Notes under the pieces: model-generated
What the model saw: only the letters and a program-made list of their open reading frames with translations
Databases searched by the model: none
Told to the model about the DNA's origin: nothing
Part shown: piece by piece, positions 1-6,381 of the stretch
How the letters are laid out: each line of letters begins with the position of its first letter
How positions within the stretch are numbered: position 1 is the first letter of the stretch
Assembly (NCBI GenBank): GCA_945876405.1
Contig: CAMCOJ010000123.1
Span: 1-6,426 of the forward strand
Reading direction: 5' to 3'
Length of the DNA stretch: 6,426 nt
DNA from: an uncultured Ruminococcus sp.
GTDB taxonomy: Bacteria; Bacillota; Clostridia; Oscillospirales; Ruminococcaceae
Translations under genes and position numbers: made by a program

Positions 1-384
1 GTGTATAAATTAGAAAGTATCGAATGCTATGATTATGTAGATGATTTATGTTACGAATGTAACGATATCGATGATTTAACTAATTATATTGATTACAATA
101 TGTTAAGTAAAAGCCTTAAGCAACTTATATCAAAAGACAATTTTGTTTTTTCTAATACAGAGGAAAAATATCATTTTTGTAATTTGATAATGAATTTAGA
201 TTATGATTATAATCGTAACAATAATGTATATTCTACAAATCAGTTTAGAAATGATTTAGCTGAGAGAATAACAATAGATGATAAGCGTTATTTGATATCA
301 GTGACAATTGTTTTTAAGCCCAGATGGTTCTCTAAACCGCAAATCGTTGATTTAGATGCAAGTATTATGGATATTTCCATATGA
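1..384 (+). CDS. Unidentified AT-rich protein, possibly 5'-truncated
   Basis: I do not recognise this protein. The frame is open from the first base of the window to a TGA at 382-384, giving 127 residues. It begins with GTG at base 1, but no upstream sequence is present to show a ribosome binding site, so this may be an internal valine codon of a longer gene. The product is rich in Asp, Asn, Tyr and Ile, looks soluble (no signal peptide or membrane segment), and ends in a likely beta-rich stretch, with KPRWFSKPQIVDLDAS near residues 107-122. The first 180 bases are only about 24% G+C, against about 45% in the neighbouring murC. That contrast suggests horizontally acquired or accessory DNA. 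It converges on murC and is separated from it by a hairpin terminator. Small accessory proteins such as immunity proteins can have this composition, but nothing here shows that function. Confidence 0.6.
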   Translation: MYKLESIECYDYVDDLCYECNDIDDLTNYIDYNMLSKSLKQLISKDNFVFSNTEEKYHFCNLIMNLDYDYNRNNNVYSTNQFRNDLAERITIDDKRYLISVTIVFKPRWFSKPQIVDLDASIMDISI

Positions 385-391
385 TAAAGAA

Positions 392-416
392 TTACCCTCG
401 CCACTGGCGAGGGTAA
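392..416. terminator. Bidirectional hairpin terminator between convergent genes
   Basis: TTACCCTCGCC (392-402) and GGCGAGGGTAA (406-416) form a perfect 11-bp stem around a 3-base ACT loop. The hairpin sits between the plus-strand stop at 384 and the minus-strand murC stop at 450. On the plus strand it is followed by ACTTTATTTC, and on the minus strand by TTCTTTATC. Both tails are moderately T-rich, which fits Rho-independent termination in both directions. The U tracts are not ideal, but the stem strength and the convergent position make the call likely. Confidence 0.8.
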
Positions 417-449
417 ACTTTATTTCGGTATAAAATTTAAAATGCTGAA

Positions 450-1856
450 TTACAGCTTATTGTAAACAGCCTTTGCAACCTTGTATACATCGCCGCAGCC
501 CATTGTGATGATAAGGTCACCATCTTCAGCGTTTTCACAGAGGAAGTCTGTGACCTTGTCGAAGTCGGCCTGCTTGCATTCATTTGTCTGTTCAGCTGTT
601 TTATCCTTGTCAAAGTAAATGCAGCCGTCAATTTTGTCTGCCAGGTCCTTTGTATAGATTCCTATGGTGTTTTTTTCACGGGAACCCATGATATTTGTAA
701 GAACTGCCTTGTCAGGGATTGAAAGCGCTGCTGCAAAGTCGTCAAGGAGCAGGGATGTTCTTGAGAATGTAAATGGCTGGAATACAGCCCATACTTTGTT
801 GAATCCCATTTCCATTGCTGCGTTAAGAGTCACTGTAAGTTCTGCCGGGTGGTGAGCGTAGTCATCAGCCACTGTTATGCCCCTCTTCTTACCGATTATC
901 TCAAATCTTCTCTTTGCTCCGCCGAATTCTTCAAGTCCCTTTGCTATGAATTCAGGTGAGGCACCGGCGCTGTGTGCGGCAGCAGCTGCGGCAACGGAGT
1001 TGAGAATGTTGTGTGTTCCCGGAACATTGAGAGTGATATCGCAGAGTTTTTCACCCTTGTGCATAAGCTCGTATGTTGTCTGAACACCACCCGTTTTCTT
1101 AACGTTTACAGGGTAGTAGTCGCATGTGTCTGCAGTACCGAAGGTAATGATGTTTTTATTTGTGAGACCGGCAATGGCTTTCATTGTGTTTGCATCATCA
1201 GCATTTACGATGAGAGTTTTGGTTGTCTTTTCGGCAAACTTTCTGAATGAGGCAATGATGTTGTCGAGGGTTTTGAAGTAGTCAAGGTGGTCAGCGTCAA
1301 TGTTTAGGATAACCGATGTGTCAGGATAGAGCTTAAGAAATGTGTCTACGAATTCGCAGGCTTCGCATACGAGGATATCACTGCTGCCGGCCTTTCCGCT
1401 GCCGCCTATGCACGGAAGTTTACCGCCGATAAATGCAGAGATGTCGATGCCCTGGGTGTGGAGTATCTGTGTTATCATTGATGTTGTGGTTGTTTTTCCG
1501 TGTGTTCCTGATACACAGACTGCATTTTCATACCAGCTTGTAACGATGCCGAGGAGCTCACTTCTTTCAAGTACCGGTACACCGCTTTCCTTTGAGGCAA
1601 TAAGTTCCGGGTTGTCAGCCATGATGGCTGCGGTGTGGACTATGAGGTCAGCGCCTTCGATGTTTTCGGCACGCTGTCCGAGAAATACGGGGATGCCCAT
1701 TTTTCTTACTGCGTCGAGGGTTTCGGTTTCGTTGTTGTCAGAGCCTGTAAGGTAGTAGCCTTTTGCGTGAAGTATCTGTGCCAGAGGGTACATACCTGAG
1801 CCGCCTATGCCGATAAAATGAATATGTTTCTTTCCGTCCAGTATACTTTCTTTCAT
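450..1856 (-). CDS. murC: UDP-N-acetylmuramate--L-alanine ligase MurC
   Basis: This cytoplasmic enzyme joins L-alanine to UDP-N-acetylmuramic acid using ATP, the first peptide step of peptidoglycan precursor synthesis. The three Mur ligase domains are visible. With numbering from the start chosen here, the UDP-binding domain has the glycine-rich GIGGSGM at 16-22. The central ATPase domain has the P-loop GTHGKTTT at 117-124, an acidic metal-binding segment EACEF near 165-169, NIDADHLDYF at 185-194 and GTHNILNSVAA at 280-290. The C-terminal domain has GAKRRFE at 313-319 and DDYAHHP at 331-337. Length is 468 residues, normal for MurC. An ATG at 1865 would add three residues, but AAGGA lies directly against it (zero spacing) and is 9 bases from the ATG at 1856, so I prefer 1856. 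It is the last gene of the operon, 30 bases after the Nudix gene, and is followed by the hairpin at 392-416. All expected motifs are present, so it should be active. Confidence 0.97.
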   Translation of the reverse strand: MKESILDGKKHIHFIGIGGSGMYPLAQILHAKGYYLTGSDNNETETLDAVRKMGIPVFLGQRAENIEGADLIVHTAAIMADNPELIASKESGVPVLERSELLGIVTSWYENAVCVSGTHGKTTTTSMITQILHTQGIDISAFIGGKLPCIGGSGKAGSSDILVCEACEFVDTFLKLYPDTSVILNIDADHLDYFKTLDNIIASFRKFAEKTTKTLIVNADDANTMKAIAGLTNKNIITFGTADTCDYYPVNVKKTGGVQTTYELMHKGEKLCDITLNVPGTHNILNSVAAAAAAHSAGASPEFIAKGLEEFGGAKRRFEIIGKKRGITVADDYAHHPAELTVTLNAAMEMGFNKVWAVFQPFTFSRTSLLLDDFAAALSIPDKAVLTNIMGSREKNTIGIYTKDLADKIDGCIYFDKDKTAEQTNECKQADFDKVTDFLCENAEDGDLIITMGCGDVYKVAKAVYNKL

Positions 1857-1865
1857 TTGAATCAT

Positions 1866-1870
1866 TCCTT
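1866..1870 (-). promoter_or_regulatory. murC ribosome binding site (decides the start)
   Basis: AAGGA on the minus strand abuts the ATG at 1865 with no spacer but is 9 bases from the in-frame ATG at 1856. The spacing favours translation from 1856. Confidence 0.65.
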
Positions 1871-1886
1871 TTTATAGTTATAGTTT

Positions 1887-2438
1887 TTATTTGTCGCCTT
1901 CACCTGAGAGCATAATCCATGCTTTCATAATGATAATCATTGTTTTTGAGTCTTTTATTGTGCCGTCCATGACCATTTTCAGAGCCTCTTCAAAGGGGAT
2001 TCTGACTACGTCAAGGAATTCGTCCTCATCGAGATTCTGACTGCTGAAGGAAAGGCCTCTGGCAAGGTACATATGAATTATCTCTGTTGTATAGGCAGGT
2101 ATCGGATAAATCTCACCGAGATATTCTATATTTTCGGCTGCTGCTCCTGTTTCTTCAAGCAGTTCACGTTTTCCGGCTTCAAAATGATCCTCACCCGGAC
2201 CGTTAAGCTTTCCTGCAGGTACTTCAAGTGTTGCTTCACCCAGGGGGTAACGGTACTGCTTAACCATTAGTATTTCGTTGTTTTCCGTGAGCGGCAGTAC
2301 ACATACACCGCCGTGGTGAACAACAAATTCTCTTACAGCTTCGCTGTTGTCCTCAAGGATAACAGTGTCTTTTTTTATTTTAAATATTTTTCCGTCGTAA
2401 ACCACGCTGCTGTCTTTTGTTTTTTCATCAAGATGCAT
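1887..2438 (-). CDS. nudF: Nudix hydrolase, ADP-ribose pyrophosphatase type
   Basis: This is a 183-residue soluble Nudix enzyme, probably cleaving ADP-ribose (or a related nucleoside diphosphate sugar) to AMP and ribose 5-phosphate. The ADP-ribose pyrophosphatase pattern is clear: VVHHGGVCVLPL at 39-50, the QYR motif at 61-63, EVPAGKL at 72-78, and the Nudix helix RELLEETG at 91-98, with E92, E95 and E96 as expected magnesium ligands. The proline-containing IPAYTTEIIHMYLA segment follows the box, as in NudF-type enzymes. One oddity is that the Nudix box has six residues rather than five between G76 and E83. The start ATG is preceded 7 bases upstream by AAGGAGG (2446-2452), which lies inside the last codons of the yfhO gene. 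Only two bases separate the two genes, so translation is probably coupled. The family is certain; the exact substrate is inferred from the motif context. Confidence 0.92.
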   Translation of the reverse strand: MHLDEKTKDSSVVYDGKIFKIKKDTVILEDNSEAVREFVVHHGGVCVLPLTENNEILMVKQYRYPLGEATLEVPAGKLNGPGEDHFEAGKRELLEETGAAAENIEYLGEIYPIPAYTTEIIHMYLARGLSFSSQNLDEDEFLDVVRIPFEEALKMVMDGTIKDSKTMIIIMKAWIMLSGEGDK

Positions 2439-2440
2439 TT

Positions 2441-4858
2441 TTATTCCTCCTTCGGCAGGTCAATATCTATGCTGCCGTCTTTGACTATTACCATGGATGC
2501 CGTTTGGTCATCAGGTGCTATTTCAAGGGCAAGTTTGCTGAGGTTTTCTGACTTTCCGGATATGTATGCGCGGCAGATAAGATGAATCAGTGTATATACA
2601 AGGATTATCAGAAATGCAGCAGCTGAAATCTTTATTCCGGTTTCAAGGCCGTATGTTACGTAGCTGAATTTGATATCACTTTCACCCTCCGGAACAACCA
2701 CTGCCATAAATCCGTTATCAACCTTTTCGATATCGGTTTTAACGCCGTTTACATAAGCTGTAAAGCCCTTGTCAAAAGGTACGCTGAAGAATACCAGTGA
2801 TTTTCTGTCCGTTTTTATTCTGGCAGTAAATCCGTTTGTTGAGGTGCTGAACTCGCTGCATGAGGAATTTCTGCGTTTTTCACAGTCGGAAAGATATGTT
2901 TTCTTTGTAAGCATTGAATCGGATATTTCAGCTTTTTCGAGTATATCCGAATATTTTTCTGCCTGTTCCTCAGTGAGCAGAACAGAGTGCATAAGTGCAT
3001 TTGATTTTTTCTTTTCTGATATTTTTCCGAGCTGTTCATCTGTTATATATGTATCATATGAAAATCCCATCGGTACATATTCAGTATTTTCGTATACTTC
3101 AAAATGGTCACCGTCGGATATTTTACTGAATGCAGGCATATCAGGGGCGGAGTTTTCATCGTCCTTTGCGCTGAAATAATATTTTACCGATAAAAGACCT
3201 CTGAGAGCGTAGTGTGATGTATCGGCACGGGAGGCAACGTCCCGGGTTATTCCTATTGAGTTGTAAAATTCCATAATCGAAGGTGAAACTGTGCTGTTGA
3301 AGCATCTCATTGAAGGGATACCCCAGAAAACAGGGTAGTTGTCGCAGTTTTCAGAAATGTCTGCTCTGAAAAATTCTTCATCGTCGATTATTACGGAAGC
3401 AGAAGTGTCGTTAATTGAAGCGGCGATATATCTGTCAGGATACGGTCCGTCATAGATGCCGAAGTAAAATACAGCTGCAGTGGAGACAAATGACGCTGCC
3501 ACTGTAAATACAATTCCCTTGCGGATATATTTCTTTCTGTTTTTTCTGCAGCTGAAAATATATCCTGCGATCATGAGAAATGCCGCCGTTATTCCGAGTG
3601 AGATGTACAGGTACACCTTGTACTTTCCGAATGCAGCCCATGTTACAGTGTCCTCTTCCTTTGCCGGAAGGAATGATATGATGAGAACTGCGGCAAGGAA
3701 AAGAGTGCATGCCCGGAATCCCGGAACGGGATTTATGTCCGTACGTTCAAAAATCTGTGCTGTAACCATAGCCATAATCAGCACGGGCATGTAGAGCCAT
3801 CTTGCGTAGTACTCTGAGTTGAACATGTAGAACATTGAGTTAAGAACCGGTATAAAGGCACAGAGTACGCAGAACTTTATCAGGCGTGACTGCCATTTGT
3901 CTGGTTTTGCTCTGACAAATGAAATTACTCCAGCCATTGAAAACATTGGGAGGTATCCGGCTATTGAGGACCACTTTGAAGTGCCGTCGCTGAAAAGATT
4001 AGGTCTTGCCGGGGAATCAGGAATCATAAAGAAACTCTGTACTATTCTCCAGATACGTGTGCGGTCAGAATAAGCAAGCATATCCATGCCAAGCAGATGT
4101 TTTGATACTCTGAAGTTACCGAGGACGGAAAGAGCCGACGGAAGAAGGATGAATGATGCTGCCGCTGTGCCAAGCAATGCTTCAAAAAACAGTGAAATGA
4201 ATTTTTTCGGAGTTACTCTGAAGTCACGGCAGCGTGAACGCAGCAGGAAGTACACTATAAGAAATACCGCCTGTCCGGCAAAGAAGAAGTAGTTTGTAAC
4301 TGCCATAAGAGCAACAGTCAGGGCAAATATTCCTCTCCGGTTTTTTGTTACATGCTCCTCCATGGCAATAAGCATAAGAGGAAACAGTGCTGTTACGTCA
4401 TGAAAATGATTGAAAAATATGTTGTAAGCCTGAAATCCGGAGAAGGCATAAAGAAAGCAGCCGATTACAGCCGAACTGTCTCTCTTTACAAATCTTTTTA
4501 TATAGGCATACGAAGTAAGTGCTGAAACTGCATACTTAAGGGAAAGTACCAGCGGAACTGAAAACAGTACCAGACTTTCCGGAACAAGCAGCATCAGCCA
4601 GAAAAACGGACTTCCCAGCAGGTAAAATGAATAGGTCGATATAAAGTCGGAGCCGAGGTCGGTGTACCAGTCCCAAAGTATATTTCCGTTTCTGACTGAT
4701 TCGTGTATATGTTTAAGAAACGGAAGCTGCTGTGAATTGAAATCGCCGTAGTACGTCATATATCCCTTATTGTATATTACAACAGGGAGTACAATAAGGA
4801 AAAACATGCAGAAGGCGGACAGGAATACTTTAAGATATGAATTTTTTTGTTTAATCAT
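2441..4858 (-). CDS. YfhO-family multi-pass membrane protein, probable envelope glycosyltransferase
   Basis: This 805-residue integral membrane protein resembles the YfhO family. Members in Bacillus and Listeria (YfhO, GtlB) are implicated in adding sugars to teichoic acids from polyprenyl-phosphate donors outside the membrane. An N-terminal membrane helix (about 10-30) is followed by the characteristic extracytoplasmic loop YYGDFNSQQLPF (36-47). Its D39 is in the place of the acidic residue typical of GT-C-fold enzymes. About a dozen more hydrophobic helices run to residue 470. A large hydrophilic, probably extracellular domain (about 475-745) follows, then one last helix (about 748-772) and a short acidic cytoplasmic tail ending DIDLPKEE. 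The start is supported by GGAG 8 bases upstream (4867-4870). It is the first gene of the operon with the Nudix enzyme and murC, consistent with an envelope role. The family assignment is by recognition; the acceptor and sugar are unknown. Confidence 0.85.
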   Translation of the reverse strand: MIKQKNSYLKVFLSAFCMFFLIVLPVVIYNKGYMTYYGDFNSQQLPFLKHIHESVRNGNILWDWYTDLGSDFISTYSFYLLGSPFFWLMLLVPESLVLFSVPLVLSLKYAVSALTSYAYIKRFVKRDSSAVIGCFLYAFSGFQAYNIFFNHFHDVTALFPLMLIAMEEHVTKNRRGIFALTVALMAVTNYFFFAGQAVFLIVYFLLRSRCRDFRVTPKKFISLFFEALLGTAAASFILLPSALSVLGNFRVSKHLLGMDMLAYSDRTRIWRIVQSFFMIPDSPARPNLFSDGTSKWSSIAGYLPMFSMAGVISFVRAKPDKWQSRLIKFCVLCAFIPVLNSMFYMFNSEYYARWLYMPVLIMAMVTAQIFERTDINPVPGFRACTLFLAAVLIISFLPAKEEDTVTWAAFGKYKVYLYISLGITAAFLMIAGYIFSCRKNRKKYIRKGIVFTVAASFVSTAAVFYFGIYDGPYPDRYIAASINDTSASVIIDDEEFFRADISENCDNYPVFWGIPSMRCFNSTVSPSIMEFYNSIGITRDVASRADTSHYALRGLLSVKYYFSAKDDENSAPDMPAFSKISDGDHFEVYENTEYVPMGFSYDTYITDEQLGKISEKKKSNALMHSVLLTEEQAEKYSDILEKAEISDSMLTKKTYLSDCEKRRNSSCSEFSTSTNGFTARIKTDRKSLVFFSVPFDKGFTAYVNGVKTDIEKVDNGFMAVVVPEGESDIKFSYVTYGLETGIKISAAAFLIILVYTLIHLICRAYISGKSENLSKLALEIAPDDQTASMVIVKDGSIDIDLPKEE

Positions 4859-4913
4859 AGATGTTTCTCCGTAAAAAGTATGAACAGTAAACTGCTCAGC
4901 TTCATATAATATT

Positions 4914-4942
4914 ATTATAGCGCGAACAGGAAAATTTATCAG
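4914..4942 (-). promoter_or_regulatory. Likely sigma-A promoter for the yfhO-nudF-murC operon
   Basis: On the minus strand a perfect TATAAT (4914-4919) lies 17 bases downstream of CTGATA (4937-4942), which matches four of six positions of the -35 consensus. Transcription would start near 4907, giving a leader of about 50 bases before the yfhO ATG at 4858. The -35 overlaps the stop codon of the upstream phosphodiesterase gene. Read-through from that gene is also possible because no convincing terminator separates them. Confidence 0.5.
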
Positions 4943-5430
4943 AGAGAAACTGAATTTACAAACAGATCCTTTCCGATAACGTCTATAAATGCAAATGAAG
5001 GTGCAAGACCGTCACGCGGACATGAGCAGCTTCCCGGGTTAATCACGTAAACCCCGTTGTCATATGAACACAGACGTTCGTGTGTGTGGCCGAACAGGAC
5101 TATATTGCAGTTGTTTGCTTCTGCCTCTTCAAGTATCATATCTCTTGAAAAGCCTACAGCGTGTTTGTGTCCGTGGGCAGCAAATATACGATGACCGGAA
5201 TCAACCGGTATAACAAGTGAATCAGGAAGCTCTGAATTGTGGTCACAGTTTCCTCTCAGACAGAAAAATTCTTTTTCCGGATACTTTTTCCGGAGCATGC
5301 TGACGCCGCCTTCGCTGTCACCCAGATGTATATACATGCTTGCATCAGGCTGCATCTCCATTATTTTCTGGAGAGGACCAAACTGGCCGTGGGAATCTGA
5401 CATAATTACAATTCTCTTTTCTACTTTCAT
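4939..5430 (-). CDS. YfcE/MJ0936-family metallophosphodiesterase
   Basis: This 163-residue cytoplasmic calcineurin-like phosphoesterase binds two metal ions and hydrolyses phosphodiesters; the natural substrate of most members is unknown. The complete ligand set is visible in order: SDSHG (11-15, with D12 and H14), LGD (36-38, with D38), GNCDH (60-64, with N61), AAHGHKH (84-90, with H86) and GHTH (114-117, with H115 and H117). The family's NPGS signature follows at 131-134. The length is normal for the small single-domain members and nothing catalytic is missing. The ATG is preceded by AAAGGAG (5441-5447) at a slightly long 10-base spacing, and no better start is visible. It has its own promoter and lies 80 bases upstream of yfhO on the same strand, so it may partly co-transcribe with that operon. 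It is divergent from the small-protein operon to its right. Confidence 0.93.
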   Translation of the reverse strand: MKVEKRIVIMSDSHGQFGPLQKIMEMQPDASMYIHLGDSEGGVSMLRKKYPEKEFFCLRGNCDHNSELPDSLVIPVDSGHRIFAAHGHKHAVGFSRDMILEEAEANNCNIVLFGHTHERLCSYDNGVYVINPGSCSCPRDGLAPSFAFIDVIGKDLFVNSVSL

Positions 5431-5490
5431 TGCTGAAAATCTCCTTTCGTGTTATCAGAAGTAATGGTCAGGATAAACCCTAACCTATAA

Positions 5491-5519
5491 ATTATACCAT
5501 GAATGCTTTAAAAATACAA
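5491..5519 (-). promoter_or_regulatory. Extended -10 promoter for the phosphodiesterase gene
   Basis: On the minus strand a perfect TATAAT (5491-5496) is preceded by TGG, giving the extended -10 pattern TGnTATAAT. TTGTAT (5514-5519), 17 bases upstream, keeps only the TTG of the -35 consensus, which is usual when an extended -10 is present. Transcription would start near 5484, about 54 bases before the ATG at 5430. Confidence 0.65.
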
Positions 5520-5540
5520 TAAAATACGGAGGTATTATTT

Positions 5541-5795
5541 ATGGATTCAAAATTTAATAATTCAAACGTGGAAGCACTTCTTAAGATTGCCGCAGGGAAG
5601 CTGAACATGAAACCTGAGGTACTTAGAAAACAGCTTGAAGAGGGAAAATTTGATGAGGCTCTGAAAAATATGAATCAGAATGATGCGGCAAAGTTTCAGA
5701 AGGTAATAAAAAACCCTTCTGCTCTGAAAAATATGATGTCTAACAGTCAGGCAAAGGATATGTACAGGAAAATAACCGGAAAAGATCCGGAATAA
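5541..5795 (+). CDS. Small helical protein of unknown function with internal duplication
   Basis: I do not recognise a named family. The 84-residue product is charged, lacks Cys, Trp and any signal peptide or membrane segment, and should be nearly all alpha-helical and cytoplasmic. Residues 40-51 and 61-72 form an internal duplication of the pattern ALKNMxxNxxAK; 8 of these 12 positions are identical and the copies are 21 residues apart. The start is well supported by GGAGGT (5528-5533) 8 bases upstream of the ATG. It is the first gene of a plus-strand operon with the 122-aa protein (22-base gap) and a small membrane protein, and is divergent from the phosphodiesterase gene. Its GC content and codon use resemble the neighbours, so it looks native. 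The real-gene call is strong because of the ribosome binding site and operon; function is unknown. Confidence 0.85.
   Translation: MDSKFNNSNVEALLKIAAGKLNMKPEVLRKQLEEGKFDEALKNMNQNDAAKFQKVIKNPSALKNMMSNSQAKDMYRKITGKDPE
5658..5736 (+). repeat. Pair of 16-bp direct repeats inside the 84-aa gene
   Basis: GCTCTGAAAAATATGA occurs exactly at 5658-5673 and again at 5721-5736, 63 bases (21 codons) apart and in the same reading frame. Both copies encode ALKNM. The similarity extends more weakly at protein level, which suggests an old in-frame duplication of a 21-residue helical unit. Confidence 0.8.
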
Positions 5796-5817
5796 ACTTT
5801 TTGGAGTGTGAACTGCG

Positions 5818-6186
5818 ATGGAGAATATTGCGGAAAAACTGCAGTCTCTGCTGTCAGATGAAGAGGGGTTAAAGCAGCTCCAGTCGCTTTATGACATAAT
5901 CTCGGGAGAAAAGAAAGAAACCGGTTCTGAGGAGGAGAAGGGAGATGCCGAAGCCTGCTGTTCAGATGAAGATATGCCTGACTTCGACTTCGGCGCTTTA
6001 CTTAAACTTCAGAGTCTGTTTAATTCTGATAACACCGGGAACAAGGACACGGCACTTCTGCTTGCACTTAAGCCGCATCTGAGTGAGGAAAGACAGACAA
6101 GAGTTGACAAAGCGGTAAAAATTCTGAACCTTATTAATATGCTGTCTGTTCTTAAGGAGAGCGGGCTGATAAATGAACTTATCTGA
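5818..6186 (+). CDS. Small acidic protein of unknown function
   Basis: I cannot name this 122-residue protein. It has three parts. The first is an amphipathic helical N-terminus (about 1-29) with the pattern LQSLLSDEEGLKQLQSLYDI. The second is a low-complexity, strongly acidic linker (about 30-58) containing a CC pair at 47-48 and DMPDFDFG at 52-59. The third is a helical C-terminus (about 60-122) with KDTALLLALKPHLSEERQ at 76-93 followed by a long Leu/Ile-rich helix. The last part resembles hypothetical proteins I associate with Clostridia, but I cannot attach a family name. There is no signal peptide or clear membrane helix. GGAG (5803-5806) lies 11 bases before the ATG, a long but usable spacing. 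It is the middle gene of the operon, 22 bases after the 84-aa gene and 18 bases before the chosen start of the next. It may act with the following membrane protein, but that is inference from position only. Confidence 0.85.
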   Translation: MENIAEKLQSLLSDEEGLKQLQSLYDIISGEKKETGSEEEKGDAEACCSDEDMPDFDFGALLKLQSLFNSDNTGNKDTALLLALKPHLSEERQTRVDKAVKILNLINMLSVLKESGLINELI

Positions 6187-6204
6187 TGAAAGGCAATGAG
6201 AGAA

Positions 6205-6381
6205 ATGACTGATATGAATAACCAGGGTATTCAGGGCGCACTCAGCGGTGTATCTGAAAAACTTAACTCTCTTATAAATTCAAACGGCCCGGGGCTTAAT
6301 GCCGATACTCTTCTTATACTTCTTCTGATTATTTCACTTTATAAAAGCAGGGAAAATGCCGGCCTTATAATTGCTCTTGGC
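6205..6381 (+). CDS. Small membrane protein, 3'-truncated by the contig end
   Basis: This is the third gene of the small-protein operon. The genomic part reads MTDMNNQGIQGALSG from 6205, then a polar stretch, then a hydrophobic segment DTLLILLLIISLY (residues 34-46), a charged KSREN turn and the beginning of a second hydrophobic segment AGLIIALG. This suggests a small protein with two membrane helices. The frame stays open to the end of the window at 6426, but from 6382 it is translating Illumina adapter, so the real C-terminus is missing. An in-frame ATG at 6196 is possible, but AAAGG (6189-6193) is only 2 bases from it and 11 bases from 6205, similar to the spacing of the preceding gene. 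I therefore chose 6205, without certainty. No function can be assigned. Confidence 0.7.

Noticed and set aside
1..16. The first eight bases GTGTATAA match part of the Tn5 mosaic end, raising the question of adapter at the left end too.
   Set aside because: A real mosaic end would continue GAGACAG, but the window continues ATTAGAAAG. The open reading frame also runs through without a break, so this is a chance match.
877..1755. Several plus-strand open frames of 68-137 codons opposite murC, and similar ones opposite yfhO.
   Set aside because: They have no ribosome binding sites or recognisable motifs. They are antisense reflections of the codon pattern of clear genes on the other strand.
2815..3039. 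Minus-strand alternative frame of 74 codons inside yfhO.
   Set aside because: It lies wholly within a continuous, well-supported 805-codon gene on the same strand and shows no start signal.
4880..4905. Imperfect palindrome ATGAACAGT...ACTG...TTCAT between the phosphodiesterase and yfhO genes, considered as a terminator or an operator.
   Set aside because: The arms pair only through short, asymmetric blocks (5 bp plus 3-4 bp) and no strong hairpin forms. It is too weak to call.
6186..6212. An ATG at 6186 overlapping the stop codon of the 122-aa gene, which would suggest coupled translation.
   Set aside because: That frame reaches a stop after eight codons. The conserved-looking membrane protein frame starts at 6196 or 6205.
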